Below are positions 15,645-27,185 of a stretch of 64,000 bases of DNA, in pieces. The position numbers and the translations under genes are program-made. Numbering within the stretch: the stretch's first letter is position 1; every line of letters starts with the position of its first letter. The notes under the pieces are model-generated. The model worked only from the letters and a program-made list of their open reading frames with translations, ran no database searches and was not told the origin of the DNA. The DNA comes from Dryobates pubescens (taxonomy: Eukaryota > Chordata > Aves > Piciformes > Picidae): positions 19,645,001 through 19,709,000 of the forward strand of contig NC_071633.1 in the NCBI RefSeq assembly GCF_014839835.1, given 5' to 3'.

Positions 15645-18600
15645 ATGGCTGCCGGGGAGGAGGACCCAGCCCTGTTCAGCTGCAGGGCCCTGCCCTCCGA
15701 CCCCCGGCTGCTGCCCACGCTGACCAACGCCTACCTGGGCACCCGCCTGTACCGGGGCAGCCTGCACGTGGCAGGGGTGTACAACGGGGCGGCGGGGGGC
15801 ACGCACCGGGCAGACCTCCCCAGCCCCCTCGGCGTCAGGCTGGCGCTGCCCGGGGCGGGCGGCGTGGCGGAGACCTTCACCCTGGACACCCGGACGGGTA
15901 AGGAGCAGGGCGTGGGCAGGAGCCTCTGGTGCCACTGCCACCCTCCAGCCCTGGGCAGGAGCCTCTGGTGCCACTGCCACCCTCCAGCCCCGGGCAGGAG
16001 CCTCTGGTGCCACTGCCAGCCTCCAGCCCCGGGCAGGAGCCTCTGGTGCCACTGCCAGCCTCCAGCCCTGGGCAGGAGCCTCTGGTGCCACTGCCACCCT
16101 CCAGCCCTGGGCAGGAGCCTCTGGTGCCACTGCCACCCTCCAGCCCTGGGCAGGAGCCTCTGGTGCCACTGCCACCCTCCAGCCCCGGGCAGGAGCCTCT
16201 GGTGCCACTGCCACCCTCCAGCCCCGGGCAGGAGCCTCTGGTGCCACTGCCACCCTCCAGCCCCGGGCAGGAGCCTCTGGTGCCACTGCCACCCTCCAGC
16301 CCTGGGCAGGAGCCTCTGGTGCCACTGCCAGCCTCCAGCCCCGGGCAGGAGCCTCTGGTGCCACTGCCAGCCTCCAGCCCCGGGCAGGAGCCTCTGGTGC
16401 CGCTGCCACCCTCCAGCCCTGGGCACCCGCGGCCCTGCCCCTCCTGCAGCTGGTGGCTCTCTTCTGGGCTCGTGCTGCCTCTCCCACGAGGTCACCCCAT
16501 CCGCTCCCTGCCCCTGCCAGTGGTGCTCCCCTGGAGCTCTGTGGCTCCCTGTCCCTGTGAGGCTAAAGAGCCTTTGCCAGGCTCGGCCCCGGTCCCCGGA
16601 GCCAGGCTCGGCAGACACTGAGTCACGGAGCCATAGAGTGGTCTGGGTTGGGAGGGACCTCAAAGACCTTCCAGTTCCCAGTCCCCTGCCATGGGCAGGG
16701 ACACTTTTGCTGGACCAGCTTGCTCCAGACCCCACCAGCCTGGCCTTGAATGCCTCCAGGGATGGAGCTTCTCTGGGCAGCCTGCCCCAGTGCCTCACAC
16801 CCTCACGAAGCCTGAGGAAATGTTCTGCAGCACAGCTCCCTGCTCAGGGGCTTGGCCAGGCCCCTGCTAACAGTGGGGTTCAGCTGAGAGCTGTGTTTGG
16901 ATCTGGCCCTGGGACAGAGGCTCCTTTGCCAGTAGGAACCGGTGGGGGGAGCAGAGCTGGAGGTCTGGGGCAGAGCAGCAGGACCTGATGGCTTCTGTTG
17001 TGCTCCCAGGAACCTTCAGCCACGTGCTTCAGGCAGCTGCCTGCACAGCCACTCACCAGCTCTACGCTCACCATGCCCTTGTCCACCTGATGGCCTTCAG
17101 CATCACCATCCGGCGGTCACCTCACACCACCCAGCCCATCACTGCCCAGCTCCACTCTGCTTTTGTGCCAGAGAGCCAGGACCTGCAGCTGAGCCAGGGG
17201 CCAGACTTCCAGGGAGCACAGTGAGTTGGGGCCGGGGGGGACCTTGCCCCTCCGTGGGCAGTCGCAGGGGCCCTGCCCACCCTCAGGGAGCAAACCCTGG
17301 CAGGACAGACCCAGGCTGGGGGGTGGGAGCGTGGTGGGAGCGTGGAGGCTTCCACCTGGCAGGTCTGTAACCCCCTCTGGGACAGCTGCAGAGGCTTTCA
17401 TTGGCTGCAGCTGCAGAGCTGTTCCTTCGGGGAGGTGTAAGAGGATGATGAAGGCCACAGGGACCAGCTGTGGCCACAGAGGAGTGAGTGGGGGGAAGGC
17501 CATGGGCTGAGGGGAGATGACCTCTGGGGGTGGCTTGGTGGCACTGGGTAGTCCAAAGGAGTTTCAGCCTCCTGCACTCCGGGGGGGACAGCAGCTGAGC
17601 TGACACATGGGGACAAGGCAGCTTTATGCTCGGGGGGACCAGGAGCCTGGTACCAGCTGCTGGGAGGAGACCCCTGCCCGTGGGTGGGCACCCACGGGCT
17701 GCCACTGCCTGCTGTCTCCCATAGCTACATCCACGGGAGGACCCTGGTTCCTGAGGTGGAGGGGGGACCCTGCCCCACAGTTCACATGCTCTGGACCCCT
17801 GTGCCACCCACCCTGACCCTGCCTGCGGGGCAGCAGGAGCAGTGCTGGCAGTTCCTGGTGGCCGTGGCCGAGAGCGAGGAGGAGGTGAAGAGGAGCTACA
17901 GCCAGGGGCTGGCCCTCAGTGCCACGGGGGCCCTGCACTCCTCCCACCTGCAGGCCTGGGCCAGGCTGTGGCAGGGCTGCAGCGTGGAGCTGGATGGACC
18001 CCTGCCCCTCAGACAGGCCCTCCGGGGCTGCCTCTACTACCTGCTGAGCTCCCTCCCGCCCCAGGGCAGCTCCGGCTTCCCCTTCCATGGCATCAGCCCC
18101 GGGGGCCTCTCCAATGGCTCTCAGGGTGAGGACTACTGGGGACACATCTTCTGGGACCAGGTGGGTGCTGGTGGTAGCCTGGGGGCTTTGCTCAGTGGCT
18201 GCTTCACTGAGAGAGTTGTTGGCCACTGGGATGTGCTGCCCAGGGAGGTGGTGGAGTCCCCATCCCTGGAGGTGGTCAGGAGGGGCTTGGATGTGGCCCT
18301 TGGAGCTGTGGTCTAGCTGTCAGGAGGTGCTGGGTGACAGCTTGGGCTGGATGAGCTCTGAGGTCTTTTCCAACCTTACTGATTCTAGATTTAAGGGATG
18401 AGGGCTTGGCAGGAGGCTGCTGGGAAGCCTCCTGCTTACCCCCAGGCAGAGCTCTTGGCACCAGCTCTTGCTGGAGAGCCTCCTGCTGCTTCTCTGGCAG
18501 CCACCCAGCCCCATCCCTGGAGTTCCTCCTCTGGGTTCTCCTCCAACTCCAAAGCAAATTGCCTAAGTTGAAGCTGGGGGGGGACAAAGGGCCAAGGAGA

Positions 18601-21600
18601 CCCCAGCACAGAGCAGCCTCCCTCCCCAGAGTGAGGCTGAGGGCTCAGGCAGCTCTGGGTGCTCACCCAGGGAAGCTTCAGTGACTTCCTGAGGGCATGG
18701 CCACCGAGTTCCAGCTCCTGTGCTAGCCCTGGCCTGGCCCTTCTGTGGCTGAGGGCTTCTCAGTGCTGTGGACCTGCTCTGCTTGTGTTCTGGTGGTGCC
18801 TGGCAGAGCTGCTGAGCCCCTCCAGAGTCCCTGGCTTTGGAGGACTCTGGCTGTGCTTCTCTGGCACAGTGAGAGCTCCTGCTGAGGTCATCCTGGTGAG
18901 GCAGCAGAGCAGCAGCTGTGCAGAGACAACTCCTCATGGCTTTGGCCCTTGTAAGGAGCTCCTTCAGTGGGAGCAAAGTCACTGAAGTCAGAGCATGTGG
19001 GGTGGGGATGGACTTGAAGGGTTCACCTCTCCTGTGAGGACAGACTGAGAGAGTTGGGGCTGTGCAGTCTGGAGAGGAGGAGGCTCCCAGGAGACCTTCT
19101 GGTGGCCTTCCAGTACCTGAAGGGGGCCCCAAGAAAGCTGGGGAGGGACTTTTGAGGGTGTCAGGGAGGGATGGAGCAAAACTGGAAGTGGGGAGATTGA
19201 GATTGGCTGTGAGGAAGAAGTTGTTGCCCATGAGGGTGGTGAGAGCCTGGCACAGGCTGCCCAGGGAGGAGGTGGTGGAAGCCTCATCCCTGGAGGTGTT
19301 TGCAGCCAGGCTGGAGGTGGCTGTGAGCAACCTGCTGCAGTGTGAGGTGTCCCTGGCCATGGCAGGGGGTTGGAGCTGGCTGAGCCTTGAGCTCCCTTCC
19401 AGCCCTGACAGTTCTGTGATTCTGTGCTTGGTGGGAGAGTTTGAATGCCCCAGCAGCCAGTGCCAGCATCCTGCCTTGCTTGGCTGCTTGCAGGAGACGT
19501 GGATGTTGCCCAGCCTCCTGCTGCTGTACCCGGAGGCTGCCCGAGCCATGCTGCAGTACCGCATCCGCACGCTGGAGGGCGCCGTACGCAACGCGCAGGA
19601 GCAGGGCTACCAGGTGAGGGGGCAGGGGGCAGCGCGGCCAGCCCCTGGCGCCCGGGAGGGCAGCTGGGCTCTGCTCCTCTGTGCCAGCTCCCGGCAGGGG
19701 CTGTGAGCAGGGCGTCGCTGCAGGCGGTGCGGTGCAGCCGCTGCTCCGAGGGCAGCTGCTGGCTGCGTGCAGGGCTCCCGAGCTGACCACCTCCTGAGCT
19801 GCACAGAGCACAGCAGTCACACCCCACGGGTGCCAGGAGCAGCAGCCTCACCTTGGCACCCTTGGGTGGGAGCACGCTGCAGGAGCCACCTCCTTGGCAT
19901 GCTGGCAGCCCTCACTGGGACAGGATTTTAGCTTACCTCTGAGGCTGGGGTTTGCCGGGTAAGGATTGGTAGCAGAGGAGAGGAACAGCAACTCTGAGCA
20001 AGAGTGCCTGGGGGGTAGGGGCAGCCTGGGGGGTAGGGACTTAGGGTGGGCACAGCCTGGGGGTTAGGGCTGCCAGGGACTTCTGTTAGCTGCTTGTGGC
20101 CAGGGCTTCAGTGTGGGGATGCTGCTCAGGACCTGAGAGCTGCTTTGCCTGTAGACCTCCTCTGGGAGTGGGACTCAGACTCCAGTGCTGAGGGTTCGAC
20201 AAGGCAGCAATGAAGGACTCCTGGGAGGGCTTCTGAGCTCCTCTGGCAGCTCATTGCTGTAGGCAGTGGGGTTGGTGCCTTCATTTGCCACCCAGATCAG
20301 GGTGGAACAGCAGCTGGCACCCAGGGAGAATAAGAGCAGTGGTCTCAGCTGGTCTCCTCCTGGCAGGGTGCTAAATTCCCATGGGAGAGTGCAGCCACTG
20401 GCCGGGAAGTCTGCCCCGAGGAGGTCTACGGCGCCCAGGAGATCCACATCAGCGGGGACGTGGTGCTGGCCTTTGAGCAGTACTACTACAGCACACAGGT
20501 GAGGGCAGCCTGCCCCAGGCTGTGCCAGGGCCTGCAGGACCTCTGCTGACTGTCACTGTCCCTTTGCAGAGACACTCTGCTGCTGCCTGCTCCTGTTGGG
20601 GCTGCTCCTTCAGCCCTGCTGCTTCTGTCCCTGCTCCTCGTGGGTGGCTCAGCATCCTGTGGGCTCCATCCAGGCCAGTTTCCTGACCTTTCCTCTTGCT
20701 CCATCCATCTCCTCAGAGCTCCTTTCCTCCTGCTCAGTTTGGTGCTGGCCAGGTCTCCCTCGTGGCCCTGACCTCCTTGTTTGGCTCCCTGCAGGACCAG
20801 GAGCTGTTCAGGGAGGCTGGGGGCTGGGAGCTGGTGAGTGCTGTGGCTCAGTACTGGTGCAGCAGGATGGTGTGGAGTGAGCAGGAGCAAAGCTACCACA
20901 TCAGAGGTACTTCTGCAGCTGCCTGTGGGGAAGGGGGTGTCAGCTCAGAGCCCCTCCAGGTGGACCTGGACAGAAGTCCAGGGGCTCCTGAGGCTCCTGC
21001 CCTCTGGGATTTCTCCCAGGTGGTATTTGTGCCCAGGACAAGGTGCTCAGCTCTCTCCCAGGGCCACAGGATCTGCTGTTTGTTTTCTCTTGCCGCCCCT
21101 GGGAAGCCTCTAACTGCCTCCTTCCCGGGTGGCACAAGCCGGTGCCACAAGCATGGTGCCCTCAGATGTGCCCTGGGGGCTGGTGGCACTGAAAGGGGAC
21201 TGCAAGGGCTTTGGAGAGCAAGGACTTTGAAACTGAGTTTAAATCCCCCAGGAATGGGCAGGAGGACATCTCAAAGGACCCCTGGTGCTGTTGGTGCTGA
21301 GCCAGGGCAGGCACTGCCGTGCCAGGCAGGACAGTGTGGCTCACTGCACCGATGGGTGCCAGCCCCCACAGGGGGCTGCTCCTCAAGGGGAGACTGGGGG
21401 CCAAACCAAGGAGTGAAGGAGAGGTGTTTGTGGGAGGGGGGTCTGGAGGAGAAGGTTGGGTTAGCTCAAAGGGGTCTCAAGTGATCAGGGCTAGGAGAGC
21501 CCTGGGGGTGCTGCAAGAAGATCCTTGGAGCAGCCCTGGTGCCCCCAGAGGAGTCACCTCCTGACCTGGGTGGTGTCACCCTTGTGCAGTGGACACCTCT

Positions 21601-24600
21601 CCTCCTGGGGAGAGCCTGCTCAAAAGCAGCCAAGGAGGGAGCTCAGCCTGTGGGCAGGGACTTGGTCAGCCTGAGTGGATGCCTGGAGAGGGCTGGGGGC
21701 TGGGAGGTGACCCTGCAGTGAGGCAGGGGAGGTGCCCTCAGCTGGAGGCATCTGCTGTCCATGCCCAGCCAGAGCTGCAGGCTGGGCTCCTCCTCCCTCA
21801 CAACAAGCTCCACTTCTGTTCTCCTCTGCTGAGGAGGGGCAGAAGGCCAAGGCCAAGGCAGTGTGCAGTGTGCCCCTCCTGCCCTGCAGGTGTCATGCCC
21901 CCAGACGAGTACCACCCCCGGGTCGACAACTCTGTGTACACCAACGCCGTGGCCCAGCGCAGGTAACCCTCCTGCCCTGCTCCTGCCCTGCTCCAGCTCT
22001 GCTGCCTGGGCAGCTGCCAGGGCTGCAGGCAGCTCCTGGGTGGGCTGCACCTCTCCCCTCATAGCTGAGCTGCTCTCCTTTGCCTGCCTGTGGTGGGGGG
22101 AAGAAGCGAGTGGTCCCGTGGGGGCTCACCTGGCTTGGCCCAGGCGTGCACTGGGAGGGATCTCACTTCCCAGCAGGGTTTCTCTCTCTCTGCTGAGATC
22201 TCTGCACAGTTAGCCAGCTGGGGGCTCCCACAGCTGGAGGTGCAGACCCCTGGCTGCAGCAGTGGGAGCAGTTTCCCCCCACACTGACTCTGAGCCATCT
22301 GCTTCCAGCGGCTGTTCCTCTGCACCTCGTGGCTCCCTTCCCCTCCCCTCCCAGGTGCTGTTTCTGGCACCAGCCATCACCTCTCACCTCTCTGCAGCTT
22401 GAACTTTGCAGCTGACCTGGCTGGGGACCTGCTGGTGCCTGTGCCAGAGGAGTGGGGGGAGCATGCCAGGAAAGTGAAGGTGCCCTTGGATGAGGAGAGG
22501 AAATACCACCCCGAGTATGATGGCTACAGCCCAGGTGAGAGGGCAGGCAGCAGCAGACCCCTGAGCTGGCCTCTGCTCTCTGGGAGCCTGCAAGAGGTGG
22601 AGCTGGTGCAGAGGCAGGAGCAGAGGCTGGGTGGTTGTTCCTTCATGGATGAGTGTGGTGAGAGGTGAAGTGCCCCTGGGCTGTGGCTGGAGCTCAGGGG
22701 CTTGTGGGGTGCCTGCTCTGCTCACCATGTGCCTGAGCTTGGTAACTGTGCACTGCTCTGTGCCTGAGGCACATCTCCACCTTGCTCCCCCAGCAGCCTC
22801 TGTGCAGAGCCTGGCTTGTGGAAGGTGCTTCTGCCCCTTGCTGGGTGGTGCCTCGTGAGAGGGCTCAGGAAAGGAGAGGCTTTGGGGACACAGAGGAGGC
22901 TGAAGCCAGCTGCTGTGAGCCCACTGCTGACACCTCTGCCGAGCTCAAGTGCTTGTGTTGCCCTCCCAGCACCTCCTGTGGCCCTGGGGGTGGGGTGGAG
23001 GCTGCAGGGGCAGTGCATGCCCAGCCCAGAGCCCCCTGCCCCAGGAGCAGGGTTCCCACAGGGCACAGGGGGAGTGGAGCTGTTTCTTTGCCCCTGCAGC
23101 TCCTGTGGCACCGCTCTGGGTGTGCCAGTGCCCTGCCTCCACAGTGTCCAGCACACAGCCCCAGGGGCACACCCCCAGCTGCTGCCCTGTCTGCCCTCAG
23201 CAAGGCAGCCCTGAGTTGCCTCCCTGCAGGGCCACCACCTTCCCCCTGCCGCCCTGGGCTTTGCTCTTCAGCCCTCGCCGCCCTCTGCGCTTGGCTTTGT
23301 TCCCACAGCAGCAGGCAGACCCTGGCTGTGCCAGCTGGTGCCAGCTGGCTCCTGTGGGCTGAGCAGCTCCTCTCCCCAGGGGAGCTGGTGAAGCAGGCTG
23401 ATGCTGTCCTGCTTGGCTACCCACTGATGCACCCCATGAGCCCTGAAGTCCGGAGGAACGACCTGGAGCTCTATGAGGCTGCCACCGACCCGGGGGGGCC
23501 AGCCATGACCTGGGTAAGGAGAGGGGCAGAGCCCCCGGGGGGCATTCCCCCATGGGGGTTGTTCCATCCCAGGCAGTCGCTGCCACCATCTGCCAGGCCT
23601 GCCTGGAGCTCTGGGTGGTCGTGGGCAGGGCAGGGCCGGAGCTGCCGGCTGGAGGTGGCTGCTCTGGGTCCAGGGGGTGCCAGGCGGTGGTGTCGCCCCC
23701 GGGGGCATGGCAGCTGGGCACAGGCTGCTCCTCTCTCCTGCAGAGCATGTTTGCAGTGGGCTGGCTGGAGCTGAAGGAGGTGCAGAGAGCCCAGAGCCAG
23801 CTCAACAAGTGCTTCAGCAACATCACAGAGCCCTTCAAGGTCAGCTGCCTGCGGGTGCTGCGGCTGCCCCCATGGCAGACACCTCCTGTCTCTGTCCTGC
23901 CCATGCTGACTGCTTGTGGTGCCCAGGTGGTTGTGGTGCTGAGCTGGGGGGCTGCACACTCACCTCTGCCCTGCATGCTTGCAAAGAGCAGTGGGGAGGC
24001 TTCTGCTCCCTGATGGGATATTCAGTCTGGAGAGGAGAAGGCTCCCAGGAGACCTTCTGGTGGCCTTCCAGGATCTGCAGGGGGCTCCAGAAAAGCTGGG
24101 GAGGGACTTCTGAGGGTGTCAGGGAGGGATAGGGCTGGGGGGATGGAGCAAAATTAGATGTGGGGAGATTGAGATTGGCTGTGAGGAAGAAGTTGTTCCC
24201 CATGAGGGTGGTGAGAGCCTGGCACAGGCTGCCCAGGGAGGTGGTGGAAGCCTCCTGCCTGGAGGTGTTTGCAGCCAGGCTGGAGGTGGCTGTGAGCAGC
24301 CTGCTGTGGTGTGAGGTGTCCCTGCCCATGGCAGGGGGTTGGAGCTGGCTGAGCCTTGAGGTCCCTTCCAGCTCTGAGAGTTCAGGATGGTCAGGATGGT
24401 GCTGGTCCCAGGCTTCCTTCTGCCTGGCAGGGATGGGAATGGGAATGGAGATGGTGAATGGAGAGAGATGTCAGAGCCCAGCCCCTGCCAGGTGCCAGGG
24501 TGGGCAGCAGGGCATGGTCACTGTGTGAGAGTGATGTGAGGATACAAAGCCACCTGTGTCGAGCCCCAGGCCGCTGCTGAGTCCTTCTGTGCCTTGGTGT

Positions 24601-27184
24601 TTCAGATCTGGGTGGAGAACTCGGATGGGACAGGAGCTGTGAACTTCCTGACAGGGATGGGTGGCTTCCTGCAGGCTCTCCTCTTCGGCTGCACAGGGTT
24701 CAGGTGAGCCCCAGGCTGTGTCCCACTTGCCCAGCAGCTCTGTGTCCCTTGGAGCCTTGCACTGCTCAGCTGGGGTGATGTGATCCTGCTCCTGAGAAAG
24801 GAAGGGGCCTGCAGCAGCCTCCCAAGCTCCTGGCAGGTAGTGAACCAACAGGACCCTTGGTGGTGCTGGGGACAGTTAGCCACTGGTGGAGGGCAGGGCA
24901 GAGGTCTCAGAAGCCATCCTTGGTCCAGTTCCCCTCCTGCTGTGTCACTGTTGAAAGCCATTGGCCTCAAAAGGACTCAAAGCCAGGTCCCCGCTGAGCT
25001 CCTCTCTGTGTCCCTGGAGGGACATCTCCCTGTGCCCCCAGCCCATGCCTAGCCTGTGGGGCTTCACTGGCTCTGGAGGAGAAGCACCTCCAGCCCTGCC
25101 CACCCCACAGGTGGCTGCAGCTTTGGTTCCTTCACAAAGTGTGGCTGAAGCTTCCAGCCCTTGGGCTCAGGGGTGGAAGGGGAAGTGCATCCTGCAGGCA
25201 AGCCCAAGGCTGCTGCTTCCTGTGCCTTAGGCACTGTGGGAGGCTTTGAAGTGGAGCCCCCAGCCCTCTGCCAGCGCTGGTGGAGGGCTCTAAGCCTGTT
25301 CCTGCTGTGGTGCCTGGGAGGAGACTCAGAGCAGCTAAGGAAGCCTCTCAGGGTCACCTGGGGAGGTGGTGGCAGGTTGAGAAGCTGAAGGTCATTCCCT
25401 GAGTCTGGCCCCTGGCTGAGCTGTCACATCGTGCAGTCTGCTCTGGATGTGCTGTGGGAAGGGCTGCTGCAGCCCCTCAGGAGCCAGCTGCCTCCTGCAC
25501 ACCCCTGGCTTTGCAGGGGGAGGCTCAGCCCTGCAGTGCTCACCCTGGGAGCTGCCCGGTGCCTGCAGCGGCTGGGTGGTTCCAGCCCTGAGGCAGAAGC
25601 CTCTGGAATGTCTTCTTGGTGTACCCAAGGCTGGTCCCAGTGCCAAGCCTTCTGATCTCTGGCACCAGCTCTGTGTTTTCCCTCTGCCTGTGTGGCCAGG
25701 AGCTGCTGAGAAACCCGACAGCTCCTGGGTGGAGCTGGGTGTGAGCTCCCCTCTCCCCAGCTGCAAACCTCAATTTCAGCCTCGGTGGAGCTCTGAGGTC
25801 TCCAGAAGCTTGGTGTGGGTCAGGTTGGGTCCCTCCCAGCACAGGCTCCAGCCACAAGCTTTGGGGCTGCAGCCAGATTGCCACAGCTCTCAGGGTGGCA
25901 CTTGTGGGGCCCTCAGGGCTGTGCTCTTGCCCCTTGGAAGCCACAGACCCTGCCTGGCACCCTGGCCTGCCCCTGAGGCTCTCCAGGCTCTTGAGCCTTT
26001 CTTGAGTCCTCTCCAGCCTGCTGAGCCCTCTCCACAGCCTGGAGGTGCTGGTCAATAGCTCTCACGGTTCAGGTGTGAGTAGGAGGTCACAGCCACCTTT
26101 GCTTTTCCCCATCCAGAGCCAAAACACACAAATGGTCCCTGGAGGACCTGGGGTGAGGGCTGGGAGGGAGGATTCAGCCTCTGCCTGGTTTGCAGCTTGT
26201 GGTGAAGCAGCACCTGGAGCGGTGCTGAGTTTCAAGCCCTTCAGGCTGGTGTCAGTGGGAGCTGATGTGGTTCTCTGGAGGCCACTTTGATGACCTGCTT
26301 GAGTCACAAGCAGCAGCCATGCCCTGAGCTCCTCCTGGGGCTGAAGCCTGGCTCCAGCACATGGCCCACAGCCTGTGACCAGATTTCAGTGGCAGATGCT
26401 GCATGAGGTCCGTGGCCACCCCTGCTTGCTCCTGTGCCCTGCTCCTCACCTCACAGCAGGAACCAGACAAATCCTGTGTGCTGCTCTTTCTTATTAAAAG
26501 CCCCAAAGTCCCACCCAAAGGAGCCCCCAGCCCCCCAGCTGAGGGAGGGGCAGGGGGACAGCAGCACTGCTGGGCTGTGGGAGCATGGCCCCAGGATCTC
26601 CTCGTGAGGTGCTTGTCCCTGGGATTTGCCTGGAGACCCTTGGGATGCACCAAGGACTCCTCCTGCCCCCAGGCACACAGCAGTGGTGGAAGGGAGCTCT
26701 GGGGTGTCTGAGGCTGTGCTGGCTGGGCTGGTGGCCAGCCCCTGGAGCTGCCCTGCTCTGTGGCTCCCCTTTGTGCTGGTGTGGGTCTGGCTCTGAGGCT
26801 CCTGCCTTCCAGGATCACGAGGTCCGGGCTGCGCTTCGACCCTGCCTTCCCCGAGGACGTCCACAGGCTGGCAGTCTCTGCTGTCTCCTACCTGGGTAAC
26901 AAACTGAAGTTCAGCATCACCAGAGAAGAGATCAGCATCAAAATGACTGCATCTGCCCAGGAGCCTCAGGCTGCTCCCCTGGAAGCTGTGCTGGAGGAGT
27001 CAGGGCAGCGCTTTCCTCTGTGTGAAGGTAGGAGGCCATCCCCTGGCTCTGCCTCCTGCAGCCAGGACAGTGTGGGAGGAAGCCATCCCCACACTCCCCT
27101 GGGCTGCTGTTCATTGCAGGGCAGAGCATCTCCTTCCCCACAGCAGCTGGCTGGATTCAGAGGTTGTCTACTGAGGCACATTAA
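15645..27184 (+). CDS. PGGHG: Protein-glucosylgalactosylhydroxylysine glucosidase (GH65 family)
   Basis: Removes glucose from the Glc-Gal disaccharide on collagen hydroxylysine (EC 3.2.1.107). There is no signal peptide. Coding exons: 15645-15897, 17010-17220, 17725-18160, 19494-19613, 20367-20498, 20795-20906, 21890-21962, 22398-22534, 23380-23513, 23744-23839, 24606-24703, 26813-27027, 27120-27184. All are GT-AG with continuous phases, giving 693 aa. The N-terminus, residues 18-40 ([20 protein letters not shown]), matches human ATHL1. The three carboxylates reported as essential in the human enzyme (Asp301, Glu430, Glu574) have counterparts at the same offset: Asp299 in WGHIFWDQ, Glu428 in MPPDEYHP (the GH65 general acid) and Glu572 in [17 protein letters not shown]. 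The protein ends soon after [17 protein letters not shown], about 45 residues shorter than human, and the catalytic barrel is complete. An intact enzyme is predicted. Confidence 0.95.
15917..16425. repeat. 39-bp minisatellite in PGGHG intron 1
   Basis: Thirteen head-to-tail copies of a 39-bp unit, GGCAGGAGCCTCTGGTGCC then ACTGCCACCCTCCAGCCCTG. Variation is confined to CAC/CAG and CCTG/CCCG positions. It starts about 20 bp after the exon 1 donor. The unit is a multiple of three, so it creates long false reading frames on both strands. Confidence 0.95.
16622..16905 (-). mobile_element. CR1 LINE 3' fragment in PGGHG intron 1
   Basis: Reverse orientation. The tail at the low-coordinate end reads GGTTGGGAGGGACCTCAAAG on the plus strand, followed by CCTTGAATGCCTCCAGGGA and a GGGCAGCCTGCCCCAGTGCC core. 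The 5' end is uncertain. Confidence 0.8.
18183..18395 (+). mobile_element. CR1 LINE 3'-end fragment in PGGHG intron 3
   Basis: Contains GGATGTGCTGCCCAGGGAGG, GTGGAGTCCCCATCCCTGGA and a tail with TCTTTTCCAACCTTACTGAT. It begins only about 20 bases after the exon 3 donor, so the insertion landed next to a splice site without disrupting it. Confidence 0.85.
19005..19428 (+). mobile_element. CR1 LINE 3' fragment in PGGHG intron 3, with intact tail
   Basis: A 5'-truncated CR1 copy of about 420 bp ending in the family's terminal octamer repeat (CTGTGATTCTGTG). It carries GAGATTGAGATTGGCTGTGA, GGCACAGGCTGCCCAGGGAG and CATGGCAGGGGGTTGGAGCT. It is very similar to the copy at 24025. Confidence 0.9.
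24025..24390 (+). mobile_element. CR1 LINE 3' fragment in PGGHG intron 10
   Basis: Same subfamily and same 5'-truncation zone as the copy at 19005, sharing long identical blocks. The terminal octamers are replaced by GGATGGTCAGGATGG. Confidence 0.9.
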
Positions 27185-27185
27185 A
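27180..27185 (+). terminator. PGGHG: Possible ATTAAA poly(A) signal overlapping the PGGHG stop
   Basis: The stop codon lies in CATTAAAC, so an ATTAAA hexamer begins one codon before the TAA. I see no AATAAA in the next kilobase. If the hexamer is used, the 3' UTR would be about 20 nt. The true signal may instead be further downstream. Confidence 0.25.

Noticed and set aside
15249-16798. Long open frames on both strands over PGGHG exon 1 and intron 1
   Set aside because: They are the 39-bp repeat read in several frames, joined by chance to exon 1. Splice signals and homology show that only 15645-15897 is coding.
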